Part shown: in pieces, positions 18,406-26,062 of the stretch
How positions within the stretch are numbered: position 1 is the stretch's first letter
Layout: each line of letters starts with the position of its first letter
Source: Rhodospirillaceae bacterium
Lineage (GTDB): Bacteria > Pseudomonadota > Alphaproteobacteria > SMXQ01
Direction: 5' to 3'
Assembly: GCA_947474495.1 (NCBI GenBank)
Contig: CANJIM010000026.1
Location: 1 to 39,781, forward strand
Length of the DNA stretch: 39,781 bases
The notes under the pieces: generated by a model
Seen by the model: only the letters and a program-made list of their open reading frames with translations
Databases searched by the model: none
Told to the model about the DNA's origin: nothing
Position numbers and translations under genes: made by a program

Positions 18406-19740
18406 ATGAACCGCGTCACCCGCGCGATCAAGCAGATGCTGCCGCAGGGCCTGTTCGGCCGCTCGCTGCTCATCATCGTCATGCCGCTGATCCTGCTGCA
18501 GCTGATCTCGGCGACCGTGTTCTACGAACGCCATTGGGACAATGTGGCGCGCCGCCTCGCCGGCGTGCTGGCGGGCGACATCGGCACCGTGGTCGATGCC
18601 TTCCGCGAAACGACCATCCCGGAAAGCCGCGAGCGCGTGCTGACCATCGCCGCGCTCAACATGGGGCTCGGCCTGTCGTTCCGCGAAGACGCCATCCTGC
18701 CGAACATGGCGCCCGAGCGGATGATCGAGGGCGACGAGATCTTGCTGCGCACGCTGACCGATAGCCTGCGCCGCCCCTTCACCTTCGAACTGACCGGCGA
18801 GACCGGCGACATCGCCATCCATGTGCAGCTGCCCGACGGCGTGCTCGACGTGCTGGCGCCACGCAAGCGCCTCTATACCTCCACCACCTACATCTTCGTC
18901 ATGTGGATGGTCGGTTCGTCGCTGGTGCTGTTCGGCGTCGCCATGATCTTCATGCGCAACCAGGTGCGGCCGATCCGCCGCCTCGCCATCGCCGCCGATG
19001 CGCTCGGCAAGGGCCGCGACGTGCCCACCTTCAAGCTGCAGGGCGCCACCGAAGTGCGCCAGGCCGCCACGGCGTTCAACCTGATGCGCGACCGCCTGCT
19101 GCGCCAGATCAGCCAGCGCACCGAAATGCTCGCCGGCGTGTCGCACGATCTGCGCACGCCGTTGACGCGCATGAAGCTGCAACTCGCCATGCTGAAGGAC
19201 GGCCCCGACGTCGCCGAATTGAAGGCCGACGTCGTCGAGATGGAAACCATGATCGACGGCTATCTCGCCTTCGCCCGCGGCGAAGGCCCGGAAGAGCCGG
19301 TGCGCACCGATCTCGGCGAATTGCTGGCCGACGCGGTGAGCGGCGCGCAACGCGCCGGCGGCACCGTCGAGCTCGCACTCGACGTCCATGGCGAGGGTGA
19401 TCTGTCGTTGCCGCTGCGTCCGGCGGCGTTCAAGCGCTGCCTCGCCAATTTGATCGGCAACGCCATGCGCTACGGCCAGACCGTCAAGGTGGCAGCGACG
19501 CGCAAGGGCGACAGCATCGAGGTGACGGTCGACGACGACGGCCCCGGCATCGCGCCCGACCGCCGGGAGGAAGTGTTCCGCCCGTTCCGCCGCCTCGAGG
19601 AATCGCGCAACATCGAGACCGGCGGTGTTGGTTTGGGGCTGACCATCGCGCGCGACGTGGTCCATGCCCACGGCGGCGCCATCCTGCTGGAAGACTCGCC
19701 GCTCGGCGGCCTGCGCGCCCGGCTGCGGCTGCCGGTTTAA
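18406..19740 (+). CDS. Membrane sensor histidine kinase
   Basis: A 444-residue EnvZ-like sensor. The first membrane helix is at about residues 19-40 (SLLIIVMPLILLQLISATVF), followed by a periplasmic loop of about 120 residues with no known sensor domain. The second helix is at about 160-183, then a HAMP linker (QVRPIRRLAIAADALGKG). The H-box GVSHDLRTPLTRMKLQ carries His247. The ATP lid shows NLIGNAMRYG (N box), DDDGPGI (G1) and GGVGLGLTIA (G2). It should autophosphorylate on His247 and pass phosphate to Asp68 of the adjacent regulator. The start follows the response regulator closely. The signal cannot be inferred from the loop. Confidence 0.94.
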   Translation: MNRVTRAIKQMLPQGLFGRSLLIIVMPLILLQLISATVFYERHWDNVARRLAGVLAGDIGTVVDAFRETTIPESRERVLTIAALNMGLGLSFREDAILPNMAPERMIEGDEILLRTLTDSLRRPFTFELTGETGDIAIHVQLPDGVLDVLAPRKRLYTSTTYIFVMWMVGSSLVLFGVAMIFMRNQVRPIRRLAIAADALGKGRDVPTFKLQGATEVRQAATAFNLMRDRLLRQISQRTEMLAGVSHDLRTPLTRMKLQLAMLKDGPDVAELKADVVEMETMIDGYLAFARGEGPEEPVRTDLGELLADAVSGAQRAGGTVELALDVHGEGDLSLPLRPAAFKRCLANLIGNAMRYGQTVKVAATRKGDSIEVTVDDDGPGIAPDRREEVFRPFRRLEESRNIETGGVGLGLTIARDVVHAHGGAILLEDSPLGGLRARLRLPV

Positions 19741-19837
19741 GGTTTAATCGGGCGGCAGAATCGGTTTCCGCATCGATCGCTCAATTCGCGCTGGCGCTGC
19801 GATAGACGATATCGACCGCACCGGCCGATTCGTCCTG

Positions 19838-20173
19838 CTACTGGATGCGGGCGGGCGACGACGGTAGATCGACGACGAGGGTGCGCCCGTCGCGCCAGGA
19901 CATTTTCACGTCATGGCTGCCGTCGAGCACGAAGACCGGCGGATGACGCTCGGCCTTGAACGCGCCGCCCGCCGGCATCAAAGCGATATGGGTGTCGAGC
20001 CCCGTGGTCGCCTCGCAATCCATGTTGTAAAGCACGGCGCGGCGCGCGCCGTCCGGCGACAGTAGATCGGCCTGGATATGCGGCGCGCAGGTGACGAAGC
20101 GGTGCCACAGTTCGAAGGCGCCGTAAACGCCGAGCGACAGGAAACTCGCGAGCAGCAAAAGCTTATGCATCAT
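19838..20173 (-). CDS. Small anchored or exported protein, DUF5412-like, probably truncated at its C-terminus
   Basis: A 111-residue protein with an N-terminal hydrophobic helix (about residues 4-20) acting as signal peptide or anchor. The core reads LLSPDGARRAVLY, then DCEATTGLDTHIALM, then VKMSWRDGRTLVVDLP. The pattern SPDG...DCxATTGxxT...W.dg..L.v resembles small proteins grouped as DUF5412; this is from memory of the family and not from a search. The frame ends at TAG (19838-19840). It then continues for 18 sensible codons (QDESAGAVDIVYRS...) to TGA at 19781-19783, and the pattern V-x-I-x-Y looks like the missing last strand. AAGGAGG precedes the ATG. It is the last gene after ybjN-like and proC. 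Function unknown. Confidence 0.7.
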   Translation of the reverse strand: MMHKLLLLASFLSLGVYGAFELWHRFVTCAPHIQADLLSPDGARRAVLYNMDCEATTGLDTHIALMPAGGAFKAERHPPVFVLDGSHDVKMSWRDGRTLVVDLPSSPARIQ

Positions 20174-20197
20174 GGTCGCCTCCTTCTGCGGATGCGA

Positions 20198-21031
20198 TCA
20201 GCCGGCCAATTCCTTGGAACGTTTGGCAGCGGCAATGATCGCCTTGGTCATCAAGGGTTGCAGTCCGTTCTCACCCATCAGCACGGCAAGCGCGGCGGCG
20301 GTGGTGCCGCCCGGGCTGGTGACGTTCTGGCGCAGCGTCGCGGCGGGCGCGTCGGATTTATGCGCGAGTTCGCCCGAACCGGTGACGGTGGCGCGCGCCA
20401 AATCCATGGCGAGGTCGGCGGGCAAGCCGGCCTCGACGCCGGCTTGCGCCAGACATTCGATCAGCAGGAACACATAGGCCGGACCCGAGCCCGAGACGGC
20501 GGTGACGGCGTCGAACTGCGCTTCCTCGGTGGCCCAGCGCACCTCGCCGACGGCGCCCAGCAGCGTCTCGCAGAAATCCATCTGCTCCTCGCTGACCGCG
20601 CCGTTGGCGATCAGCACGGTCATGCCGCGCCCGACGGCGGCGGGGGTGTTGGGCATGGCGCGGACGATGGCGGCATCCTTGCCCAAGTGTGACTCGAAAT
20701 AGCCCAGCGTCTTGCCGGCGGCGATCGAGAGGAAGCAGGTTTGCGGACCGGTCAGGCTTTTATAGAGCGGCGCCACGCCGTCCAGGCTCTGCGGCTTGAC
20801 GGCGAACAGCACCAGGCTCGGCGGCCGTTCGAAAGCCCCAGGCGTCTCGGTGACGACCTTGACCTTGTAGCGCCCCGCCAGGGCGAGCGCGGTCTCGGCA
20901 TGGGGTTCGACGACGATGACATCGGACGCGGCAACGCCTTCGGCGAGCCAGCCCGCCAGCAGGGCAGCGCCCATCTTGCCGCCGCCCACCAGGACGATGG
21001 GGCCGCGGCGGTTGGTGTCCGCAGGGGTCAT
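20198..21031 (-). CDS. proC: Pyrroline-5-carboxylate reductase
   Basis: A 277-residue enzyme for the last step of proline synthesis, NAD(P)H-dependent reduction of 1-pyrroline-5-carboxylate. The N-terminal Rossmann motif is VGGGKMG (15-21), with FAVKPQSLDGV and VRAMPNTPAAVGRGMTV in the middle. The C-terminal dimerisation and substrate region carries the ProC signature, including AVSGSGPAYVFLLIECLA and QNVTSPGGTTAAAL. Length matches the family. It lies 10 bases downstream of the ybjN-like gene and 24 bases before the small DUF5412-like gene on the same strand, so the three are probably one operon. Confidence 0.96.
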   Translation of the reverse strand: MTPADTNRRGPIVLVGGGKMGAALLAGWLAEGVAASDVIVVEPHAETALALAGRYKVKVVTETPGAFERPPSLVLFAVKPQSLDGVAPLYKSLTGPQTCFLSIAAGKTLGYFESHLGKDAAIVRAMPNTPAAVGRGMTVLIANGAVSEEQMDFCETLLGAVGEVRWATEEAQFDAVTAVSGSGPAYVFLLIECLAQAGVEAGLPADLAMDLARATVTGSGELAHKSDAPAATLRQNVTSPGGTTAAALAVLMGENGLQPLMTKAIIAAAKRSKELAG

Positions 21032-21041
21032 AGCGGGGAGG

Positions 21042-21548
21042 TTACGCCTCGCCGACCGGGTCGATCAACGCCATCGCCACGGCATCTTCGGGCGATTTGC
21101 CGCCCCAGATGACGAATTGGAAGGCGGGATAGAAGCGTTCGGACTCGCTGAGCGCCACGTTGACCAGGTCTTCGATCTGTTCCGAGGTCGCCCCGCCGGT
21201 GCCGCGCAGCAGCATGGCGTGGCGGAAGATCGGCAGGCCGTCTTCCGACCACAGGTCGAAATGGCCGAGCCACAGCTTCTCGTTCACCATGGCGAGCAGG
21301 CCGTGAACCGGGGCGCGTTTCTGTTTGGGCACGCGCATGTCGAAGGCGCAGGAGAAATGCAGGGCCGAAGCGTCTTCGCGCCAGGCGAAGAAGAGCCGAT
21401 AATCGCACCACCGACCGGCGATCTCCACGGCCAATTCGTCGGCGGCGGCGCGCTCGAACGTCCATTCGTTGGCGGCGACGATTTGTTCGACGAGGTCGAT
21501 GGGATTATCGGCGGAAGACGAGTCGCTCTCGAGAACGGTAAGCGGCAT
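21042..21548 (-). CDS. YbjN-domain protein
   Basis: A 168-residue cytoplasmic protein with a single YbjN (type III secretion chaperone-like) fold. Recognisable stretches are NPIDLVEQIVAANEW, LHFSCAFDMRVP, LLAMVNEKLWLGHFDLWSEDG and FRHAMLLRGTGGA, ending YPAFQFVIWGGKSPEDAVAMAL. In alphaproteobacteria YbjN proteins are commonly found just upstream of proC, as here. Their molecular role is not firmly known; in E. coli YbjN affects motility, stress and envelope phenotypes. GGAGGAG precedes the ATG. It appears to be the promoter-proximal gene of the proC operon. Confidence 0.88.
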   Translation of the reverse strand: MPLTVLESDSSSADNPIDLVEQIVAANEWTFERAAADELAVEIAGRWCDYRLFFAWREDASALHFSCAFDMRVPKQKRAPVHGLLAMVNEKLWLGHFDLWSEDGLPIFRHAMLLRGTGGATSEQIEDLVNVALSESERFYPAFQFVIWGGKSPEDAVAMALIDPVGEA

Positions 21549-21868
21549 TGGGCTCCTCCACTATGTGAGCGCACCCGGGGCCGGTCGCGGGAGATGCCGC
21601 AATGGCCGGACCCGCAGTCATTTTCGCTCTCCGATACGCGGTCCCCCACCACGAGGGCTTGTGGGGGAATGACTGACACCCACAAGAAGAAGTATTGACG
21701 AACAGGACTCGCCACGCAAGGCCACAGTGACCGGGCGGAGTCATTTTCATCGAAATTTTTTGTGGATAACCATGCGCCGACTCATCGACCGCGAGTCACA
21801 GCGCTGACGCCGTATTGAATCAGGCGCGCAAGAAAAGAATCGAAGATGCTGATTCGACTCGCGAAAGC
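21549..21868. other. Intergenic region between ybjN-like and ubiK genes, with nested inverted repeats
   Basis: About 320 bases hold no credible gene. There is a nested inverted repeat at 21615-21675, described separately. A perfect DnaA box on the minus strand, TGTGGATAA, is at 21761-21769 directly after a T-run. GTCATTTTC occurs at 21617-21625 and again near 21740. Upstream promoter elements for ybjN were not resolved. Confidence 0.5.
21615..21675. repeat. Nested inverted repeat
   Basis: The outer arms CAGTCATT (21615-21622) and AATGACTG (21668-21675) enclose a second hairpin, TCCCCCAC (21642-21649) and GTGGGGGA (21661-21668). The whole can fold as one long interrupted stem. It may be a terminator or mRNA-end structure for ubiK, which ends upstream on the minus strand, or a dispersed repeat family distinct from the one at 10713-10801. 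Confidence 0.6.
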
Positions 21869-22129
21869 TCAAGCGCCAGAGAGTTTTTTGATCTGCGCTT
21901 CGAGCGCCGCGACGCGCGCCGCCAGGGCGTCTTGCTCGCCACGCGCCTTGGCCGCCATCGCCTTCACCGCTTCGAATTCCTCGCGGTCGACGACGTTGAG
22001 ATCGCCGACGACGCGGGCGAAGCGCTGACGCAGCACGCCCTCCAATTCGTCGCGCATGCCGGAGGCGACGCCGAGCGCGCCGGAGGCGACGCGGGCGAGA
22101 TCGTCGAGCAGCTTGTTGTTGGTCTGCAT
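21869..22129 (-). CDS. ubiK: Ubiquinone biosynthesis accessory factor UbiK (BMFP domain)
   Basis: An 86-residue protein with the membrane-fusogenic (BMFP) domain. It starts MQTNNKLLDDLARVASGALG and carries an amphipathic helix, then DLNVVDREEFEAVKAMAAKAR, and ends in a short coiled coil with heptad-spaced Leu/Ala (LAARVAALEAQIKKL). UbiK (YqiC) trimers bind UbiJ and lipids and help aerobic ubiquinone synthesis. Length and order are normal. It is divergent from hldD and followed by non-coding sequence, so it is probably transcribed alone. Confidence 0.92.
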   Translation of the reverse strand: MQTNNKLLDDLARVASGALGVASGMRDELEGVLRQRFARVVGDLNVVDREEFEAVKAMAAKARGEQDALAARVAALEAQIKKLSGA

Positions 22130-22201
22130 GGCGGCTGTCCTGGCTGTGTGGGGTGACCGATTATGGGGATGGACGGGCGTTCCCGCAACCTTGGCACCAC
22201 C

Positions 22202-22230
22202 TTGCCGGGCCGCCTGCCGAAGCCTATAAA
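22202..22230 (+). promoter_or_regulatory. Candidate sigma-70 promoter for hldD operon
   Basis: TTGCCG (22202-22207), a 17-base spacer and TATAAA (22225-22230), 42 bases before the hldD start. It is the only good -10 box in the ubiK-hldD divergent region. Confidence 0.55.
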
Positions 22231-22272
22231 AGCCCGGTCTGACAAGGACATGGCCACAAGGATGACGGCCCC

Positions 22273-23259
22273 ATGATCGTGATCACCGGCGGCGCCGGCT
22301 TTATCGGCTCGAACCTGGCCGCGGCGCTCGAAGCGCGGGCCGGCGAGGACATCGTCGTTTGCGACTGGCTCGGCAGCGACGACAAATGGCGCAACATCGC
22401 CAAGCGCAACCTGGCCGCCATCGTGCCGCCGGAAGACCTGATGCGCTATCTCGACCGCAACGTGACGGCGATCCACGTCATCTTCCACATGGGCGCCATC
22501 TCCTCGACCACCGAGACGGACGCCGACAAGCTGGCGCGCAACAATTTCGGCCTGTCGTCCGACCTCTGGAGCTGGTGCGCCTCGCACGGCAAGCGCTTCA
22601 TCTACGCCTCCTCCGCCGCGACCTACGGCGACGGCGCCGCCGGCTTCGACGACGAGTTCTCCAGCGCCGCGCTCGCCAAGCTCCGGCCCCTCAACGGCTA
22701 TGGCTGGTCGAAGCATCTGTTCGACCGGCGCGTGGCGAAGACCATCGAGACCAACGGCCCGCGGCCGCGCCAATGGGCCGGCCTCAAGTTCTTCAACGTC
22801 TACGGCCCAAATGAGCTTCACAAGGGCAACATGAAGAGCGTGGTGGCGCAGATTTCGCCGAAGATCGCCGCCGGCGAGCCCGCCACCTTGTTCAAGTCGC
22901 ATCACCCCGACTATCCCGACGGCGGCCAGATGCGCGACTTCGTCCATGTCGACGATTGCGTCGACGTCATGCTGTGGCTGCGCGACACGCCGAGCGTCAA
23001 CGGCCTGTTCAACATGGGCACCGGCAAAGCGCGCAGCTTCGCCGATCTCGCCAAGGCGACCTTCGCCGCCAACGACAAGCCGGTCGACATCCGCTTCGTC
23101 GACACGCCGGTCGAGATCCGCGACAAATACCAATATTTCACCGAAGCCAAGATGGCGCGCTTGCGTGCCGCCGGCTATGCCAAGCCGTTCACCAGCCTTG
23201 AAGACGGCGTCGACCGCTATGTGCGCGGTTCGCTGCGTGCTGCTGACCCCTATCGCTAA
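22273..23259 (+). CDS. hldD: ADP-L-glycero-D-manno-heptose 6-epimerase
   Basis: A 328-residue extended SDR that converts ADP-D-glycero-manno-heptose to the L-glycero form, the donor for LPS inner-core heptose. The NAD(P)-binding motif is GGAGFIGSN (6-14), followed by FHMGAISSTTETD, SSAATYG (113-119) and the catalytic Tyr143/Lys147 in YGWSK. FFNVYGPNELHKGNMKSVV is diagnostic of HldD as opposed to UDP-glucose epimerases. Other heptose-pathway genes (hldE, gmhA, gmhB) are not in the window, so the pathway is split in this genome. A promoter lies just upstream, and lgt follows after 47 bases. Confidence 0.94.
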   Translation: MIVITGGAGFIGSNLAAALEARAGEDIVVCDWLGSDDKWRNIAKRNLAAIVPPEDLMRYLDRNVTAIHVIFHMGAISSTTETDADKLARNNFGLSSDLWSWCASHGKRFIYASSAATYGDGAAGFDDEFSSAALAKLRPLNGYGWSKHLFDRRVAKTIETNGPRPRQWAGLKFFNVYGPNELHKGNMKSVVAQISPKIAAGEPATLFKSHHPDYPDGGQMRDFVHVDDCVDVMLWLRDTPSVNGLFNMGTGKARSFADLAKATFAANDKPVDIRFVDTPVEIRDKYQYFTEAKMARLRAAGYAKPFTSLEDGVDRYVRGSLRAADPYR

Positions 23260-23306
23260 CAGTCGACCGCTAAGCTGAGCCCCCTTTCCCAGCGCGAGTG
23301 CCCGCG

Positions 23307-24113
23307 ATGTTCGTCATTCCCTTTCCCGTCATCGACCCGGTGCTGATCGAGATCGGCCCGCTCGCCATCCGCTGGTACGCGCTTGCCTATGTCGTCGGCC
23401 TGATCCTCGGCTGGCGCTATATGCTGCATCTGGCGCGGCGCTTTCCCGCGATCATGTCGGGCCGCGACGTCGACGATTTCTTGCTGTGGGCAACGCTCGG
23501 CGTCATCCTCGGTGGGCGCATCGGCTATGTGCTGTTCTATCTGCCGGGCGGCCTGGCCAACGATCCGCTCACCCTGATCGCCGTATGGCGCGGCGGCATG
23601 TCGTTCCACGGCGGCCTCGTCGGCGTCATCGCCGCGCTGATCGTTTTCTGCCTGACGCGCAAGCTGGCGATCAAGCGCGTCGGCGACATCCTGTGCTGCG
23701 CCGTGCCGATTGGCCTGCTGCTCGGCCGCATCGCCAACTTCATCAACGGCGAATTGTGGGGCCGCGTCACCGATGTGCCCTGGGCCATGGTGTTTCCGCA
23801 TAGCGACGGCCTGCCGCGCCATCCGAGCCAGCTCTACGAGGCGTTCTTCGAAGGCGCGCTGTTGTTCGCCCTCCTCGCCTGGCTCGTCCATCGCACGCGC
23901 GCCATCGAGCGGCCCGGCCTGCTCGCCGGACTCTTCTTGGCCGGTTACGGCCTGGCGCGCTTCGGCGTCGAGTTCGTGCGCCAACCCGACCCGCAGCTCG
24001 GCTTCCTCTATGCCGGCGCCACCATGGGCCAGCTCTTGTCGCTGCCGCTGATCCTCGCCGGCGTCTGGCTGATCGCCACCGCAAAACCCCTGACCGCAAC
24101 GGCCACCAAATGA
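23307..24113 (+). CDS. lgt: Prolipoprotein diacylglyceryl transferase
   Basis: A 268-residue polytopic inner-membrane enzyme that moves diacylglycerol from phosphatidylglycerol to the lipobox Cys of prolipoproteins. It has about seven membrane helices. Family blocks seen are IRWYALAYVVGLILGWRY, WATLGVILGGRIGYVLFY, MSFHGGLVGV, and the Lgt signature GRIANFINGELWGR, then HPSQLYEAFFEG. The ATG at 23307 is used; an upstream in-frame GTG at 23298 would add three residues. It is the first gene of a conserved alphaproteobacterial trio with the MidA-type methyltransferase and pgeF. PgsA, encoded 8.5 kb away, supplies its lipid donor pathway. Confidence 0.96.
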   Translation: MFVIPFPVIDPVLIEIGPLAIRWYALAYVVGLILGWRYMLHLARRFPAIMSGRDVDDFLLWATLGVILGGRIGYVLFYLPGGLANDPLTLIAVWRGGMSFHGGLVGVIAALIVFCLTRKLAIKRVGDILCCAVPIGLLLGRIANFINGELWGRVTDVPWAMVFPHSDGLPRHPSQLYEAFFEGALLFALLAWLVHRTRAIERPGLLAGLFLAGYGLARFGVEFVRQPDPQLGFLYAGATMGQLLSLPLILAGVWLIATAKPLTATATK

Positions 24114-24126
24114 CGGGCGACAACCA

Positions 24127-25203
24127 ATGAGTGGCTTGGCCGACGCACTGCGGGCTGAGATTCGCCGCACCGGCCCGCTGCCGCTCGCCCGCTACATGGA
24201 TGCGGCGCTCAACGATCCGACGCACGGCTACTACCGCACGCGCGATCCGCTCGGCGCGGCGGGTGACTTCGTCACCGCGCCGGAGATCAGCCAGATGTTC
24301 GGCGAACTGCTCGGTGTCTGGCTCGCCTATAGCTGGCAGCAGATGGGTTCGCCCGGCGACGCGCTGCTCGTCGAACTTGGTCCCGGCCGCGGCACGTTGA
24401 TGGGCGACGCGCTACGGGCGACGCAGCGCGTGCCGGGCTTTCACGAATCGGTCACCCTGCATCTGGTGGAGACCAATCCGGTGCTGCGCCGGGCGCAGCA
24501 TGCGGCGCTCGGCGCGTTCAATCCGATGTGGCATGACCGCATCGCCAATCTGCCGCCCGGCCCGCTGCTGCTGGTTGCCAATGAATTCTTCGACGCCCTC
24601 CCGATCGACCAATACATCTTCACCAAGGGGGCCTGGCACGAGCGTCGCATTGGCTTGAAAGAAGGGGGCCTAGAGGGCGAGGACTTCGTCTTCACCGTCG
24701 GTCCGCCCGCCGATCGCGTCTTTCCACCCGGCGTCGAAGGCGCGATTCGCGAAGAGGCGCCTGCTGGCCATGCCATGCTGCGCCAGATCGCCACGCGGCT
24801 CGCGAATTTTGGCGGCGCGGCCATCATCGTCGATTACGGCACGGCGAACGGCGAGACCGGCGACAGCCTGCAAGCCATGCGCGGCCATGCGCGGCACGAT
24901 CCCTTGTTCGAACCGGGCAGCGCCGATCTCACCGCCCATGTCGATTTCGCAAGCCTCGCTGCCGCCGCGCGTCAAGCCGGCGCGACAGCGTTCGGTCCGA
25001 TCGAGCAAGGCCCGTTCCTGGAAACCCTCGGCATCGCCCATCGCGCCGATGTGCTGAGCAAATCCGACCCCACGCAAAGCGGCAAGATCGGCCTCGCCGT
25101 CAAACGCTTGGTCTCGCCCACCGAGATGGGCACGCTGTTCAAGGCGCTTGCCCTCACCGGTCCGCAGCAGCCGACGCCGCCGGGCTTTGCGGAGAAGGCA
25201 TGA
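24127..25203 (+). CDS. MidA/NDUFAF7-type SAM-dependent methyltransferase
   Basis: A 358-residue class I methyltransferase of the MidA/NDUFAF7 family. The N-terminal signature is ARYMDAALNDPTHGYYRTRD, then GAAGDFVTAPEISQMFGELLG. The SAM-binding motif is LVELGPGRGTL (81-91), and LVANEFFDALPIDQYIF follows. The mitochondrial member methylates an arginine of complex I subunit NDUFS2 during assembly; in bacteria the substrate is usually not proven. The reading frame overlaps pgeF by four bases (ATGA), so the two are translationally coupled. It lies 13 bases after lgt. Confidence 0.92.
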   Translation: MSGLADALRAEIRRTGPLPLARYMDAALNDPTHGYYRTRDPLGAAGDFVTAPEISQMFGELLGVWLAYSWQQMGSPGDALLVELGPGRGTLMGDALRATQRVPGFHESVTLHLVETNPVLRRAQHAALGAFNPMWHDRIANLPPGPLLLVANEFFDALPIDQYIFTKGAWHERRIGLKEGGLEGEDFVFTVGPPADRVFPPGVEGAIREEAPAGHAMLRQIATRLANFGGAAIIVDYGTANGETGDSLQAMRGHARHDPLFEPGSADLTAHVDFASLAAAARQAGATAFGPIEQGPFLETLGIAHRADVLSKSDPTQSGKIGLAVKRLVSPTEMGTLFKALALTGPQQPTPPGFAEKA

Positions 25204-25988
25204 CGGTCCCCACGCTGAATTCCGCGCTGTTGAAGGATCCGTTCAACGAGGGGCGGGTGAAGCATGCCTTCTTCACGCGGCAAGGCGGCGTCAGCGAAGG
25301 CATCTTCGCCGCGCTCAATGTCGGGCTCGGCTCGAGCGACGATCCAGAGCATGTGCGCGAGAACCGCCGCCGCTCGGCGTATGCGCTCGATCTGCCGGAG
25401 ACGGCGCTGGTCACCGCCTATCAGGTGCATAGTCCCGACGTCGCCGTGGTCGAGGCGCCCTGGGAAGCCGGCCAAGGCCCTAAGGTCGATGGTCTCGTCA
25501 CCGACAAGCCGGGCATCGCACTCGGCATTCTCACCGCCGATTGCGCGCCGGTGCTGTTCGCCGACAGCCGCGCCGGGGTGATCGGCGCGGCGCACGCCGG
25601 CTGGCGCGGCGCGGTCGGCGGCGTGCTTGATGCGACACTCGCCGAAATGGAAAAGCTCGGGGCGCGCCGCAATCGCATCGCCGCTGCCGTCGGCCCTTGC
25701 ATCGGCCGCATGTCCTATCAGGTCGGCCCGGAATTTCCCGCGCCGTTTCTCGCCGAGACGGCCGATAACGCGCGCTTCTTCCTGCCCGATCCAACAAGCG
25801 AAGGGCGCTGGCGCTTCGATCTGCCCGGCTATGTCGTGGCGAAACTAAAGACGCTTGGCGTCGGCGGCGCGGAAGCGCTGCCCTATGATACCTGTGCCGA
25901 CGAAACGCGTTTCTTCAGCTACCGCCGCACATGCCTGCGCAAAGAGCCCGACTATGGCCGCGGCTTGTCGGCCATCGCACTGGCATAA
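25200..25988 (+). CDS. pgeF: Peptidoglycan editing factor / laccase-domain protein
   Basis: A 262-residue YfiH/PgeF protein. The metal-binding triad is His77 (YQVHS), Cys115 (TADCAPVL) and His132 (HAGWRG). FFTRQGGVSEGIFAALNVG and GPCIGRMSYQVG are also family blocks. Proteins of this family have been reported as purine nucleosidase/deaminase-like and multicopper-like oxidases, and E. coli PgeF (YfiH) prevents misincorporation of Ser into peptidoglycan. Which activity matters here is not decidable. It is coupled to the preceding methyltransferase and is followed after 5 bases by a 22-residue hydrophobic reading frame. Confidence 0.93.
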   Translation: MTVPTLNSALLKDPFNEGRVKHAFFTRQGGVSEGIFAALNVGLGSSDDPEHVRENRRRSAYALDLPETALVTAYQVHSPDVAVVEAPWEAGQGPKVDGLVTDKPGIALGILTADCAPVLFADSRAGVIGAAHAGWRGAVGGVLDATLAEMEKLGARRNRIAAAVGPCIGRMSYQVGPEFPAPFLAETADNARFFLPDPTSEGRWRFDLPGYVVAKLKTLGVGGAEALPYDTCADETRFFSYRRTCLRKEPDYGRGLSAIALA

Positions 25989-25993
25989 GCGCC

Positions 25994-26062
25994 ATGCCGC
26001 ACCTCATCATTTTCACCTTCATCTTGATCCTCGGCATGATGGTGGCCTGTGTCATTGGCTAA
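25994..26062 (+). CDS. Putative 22-residue membrane peptide
   Basis: The ATG at 25994, 5 bases after the pgeF stop, opens a 22-codon frame, MPHLIIFTFILILGMMVACVIG, ended by TAA at 26060-26062. The product would be almost wholly a single membrane helix with one His near the N-terminus. Its last codons overlap the GTG start (26049) of the lipoprotein gene in another frame. It could be a real small membrane protein, a coupling leader for the lipoprotein gene, or chance. There is no strong ribosome binding site, so confidence is low. Confidence 0.35.
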   Translation: MPHLIIFTFILILGMMVACVIG

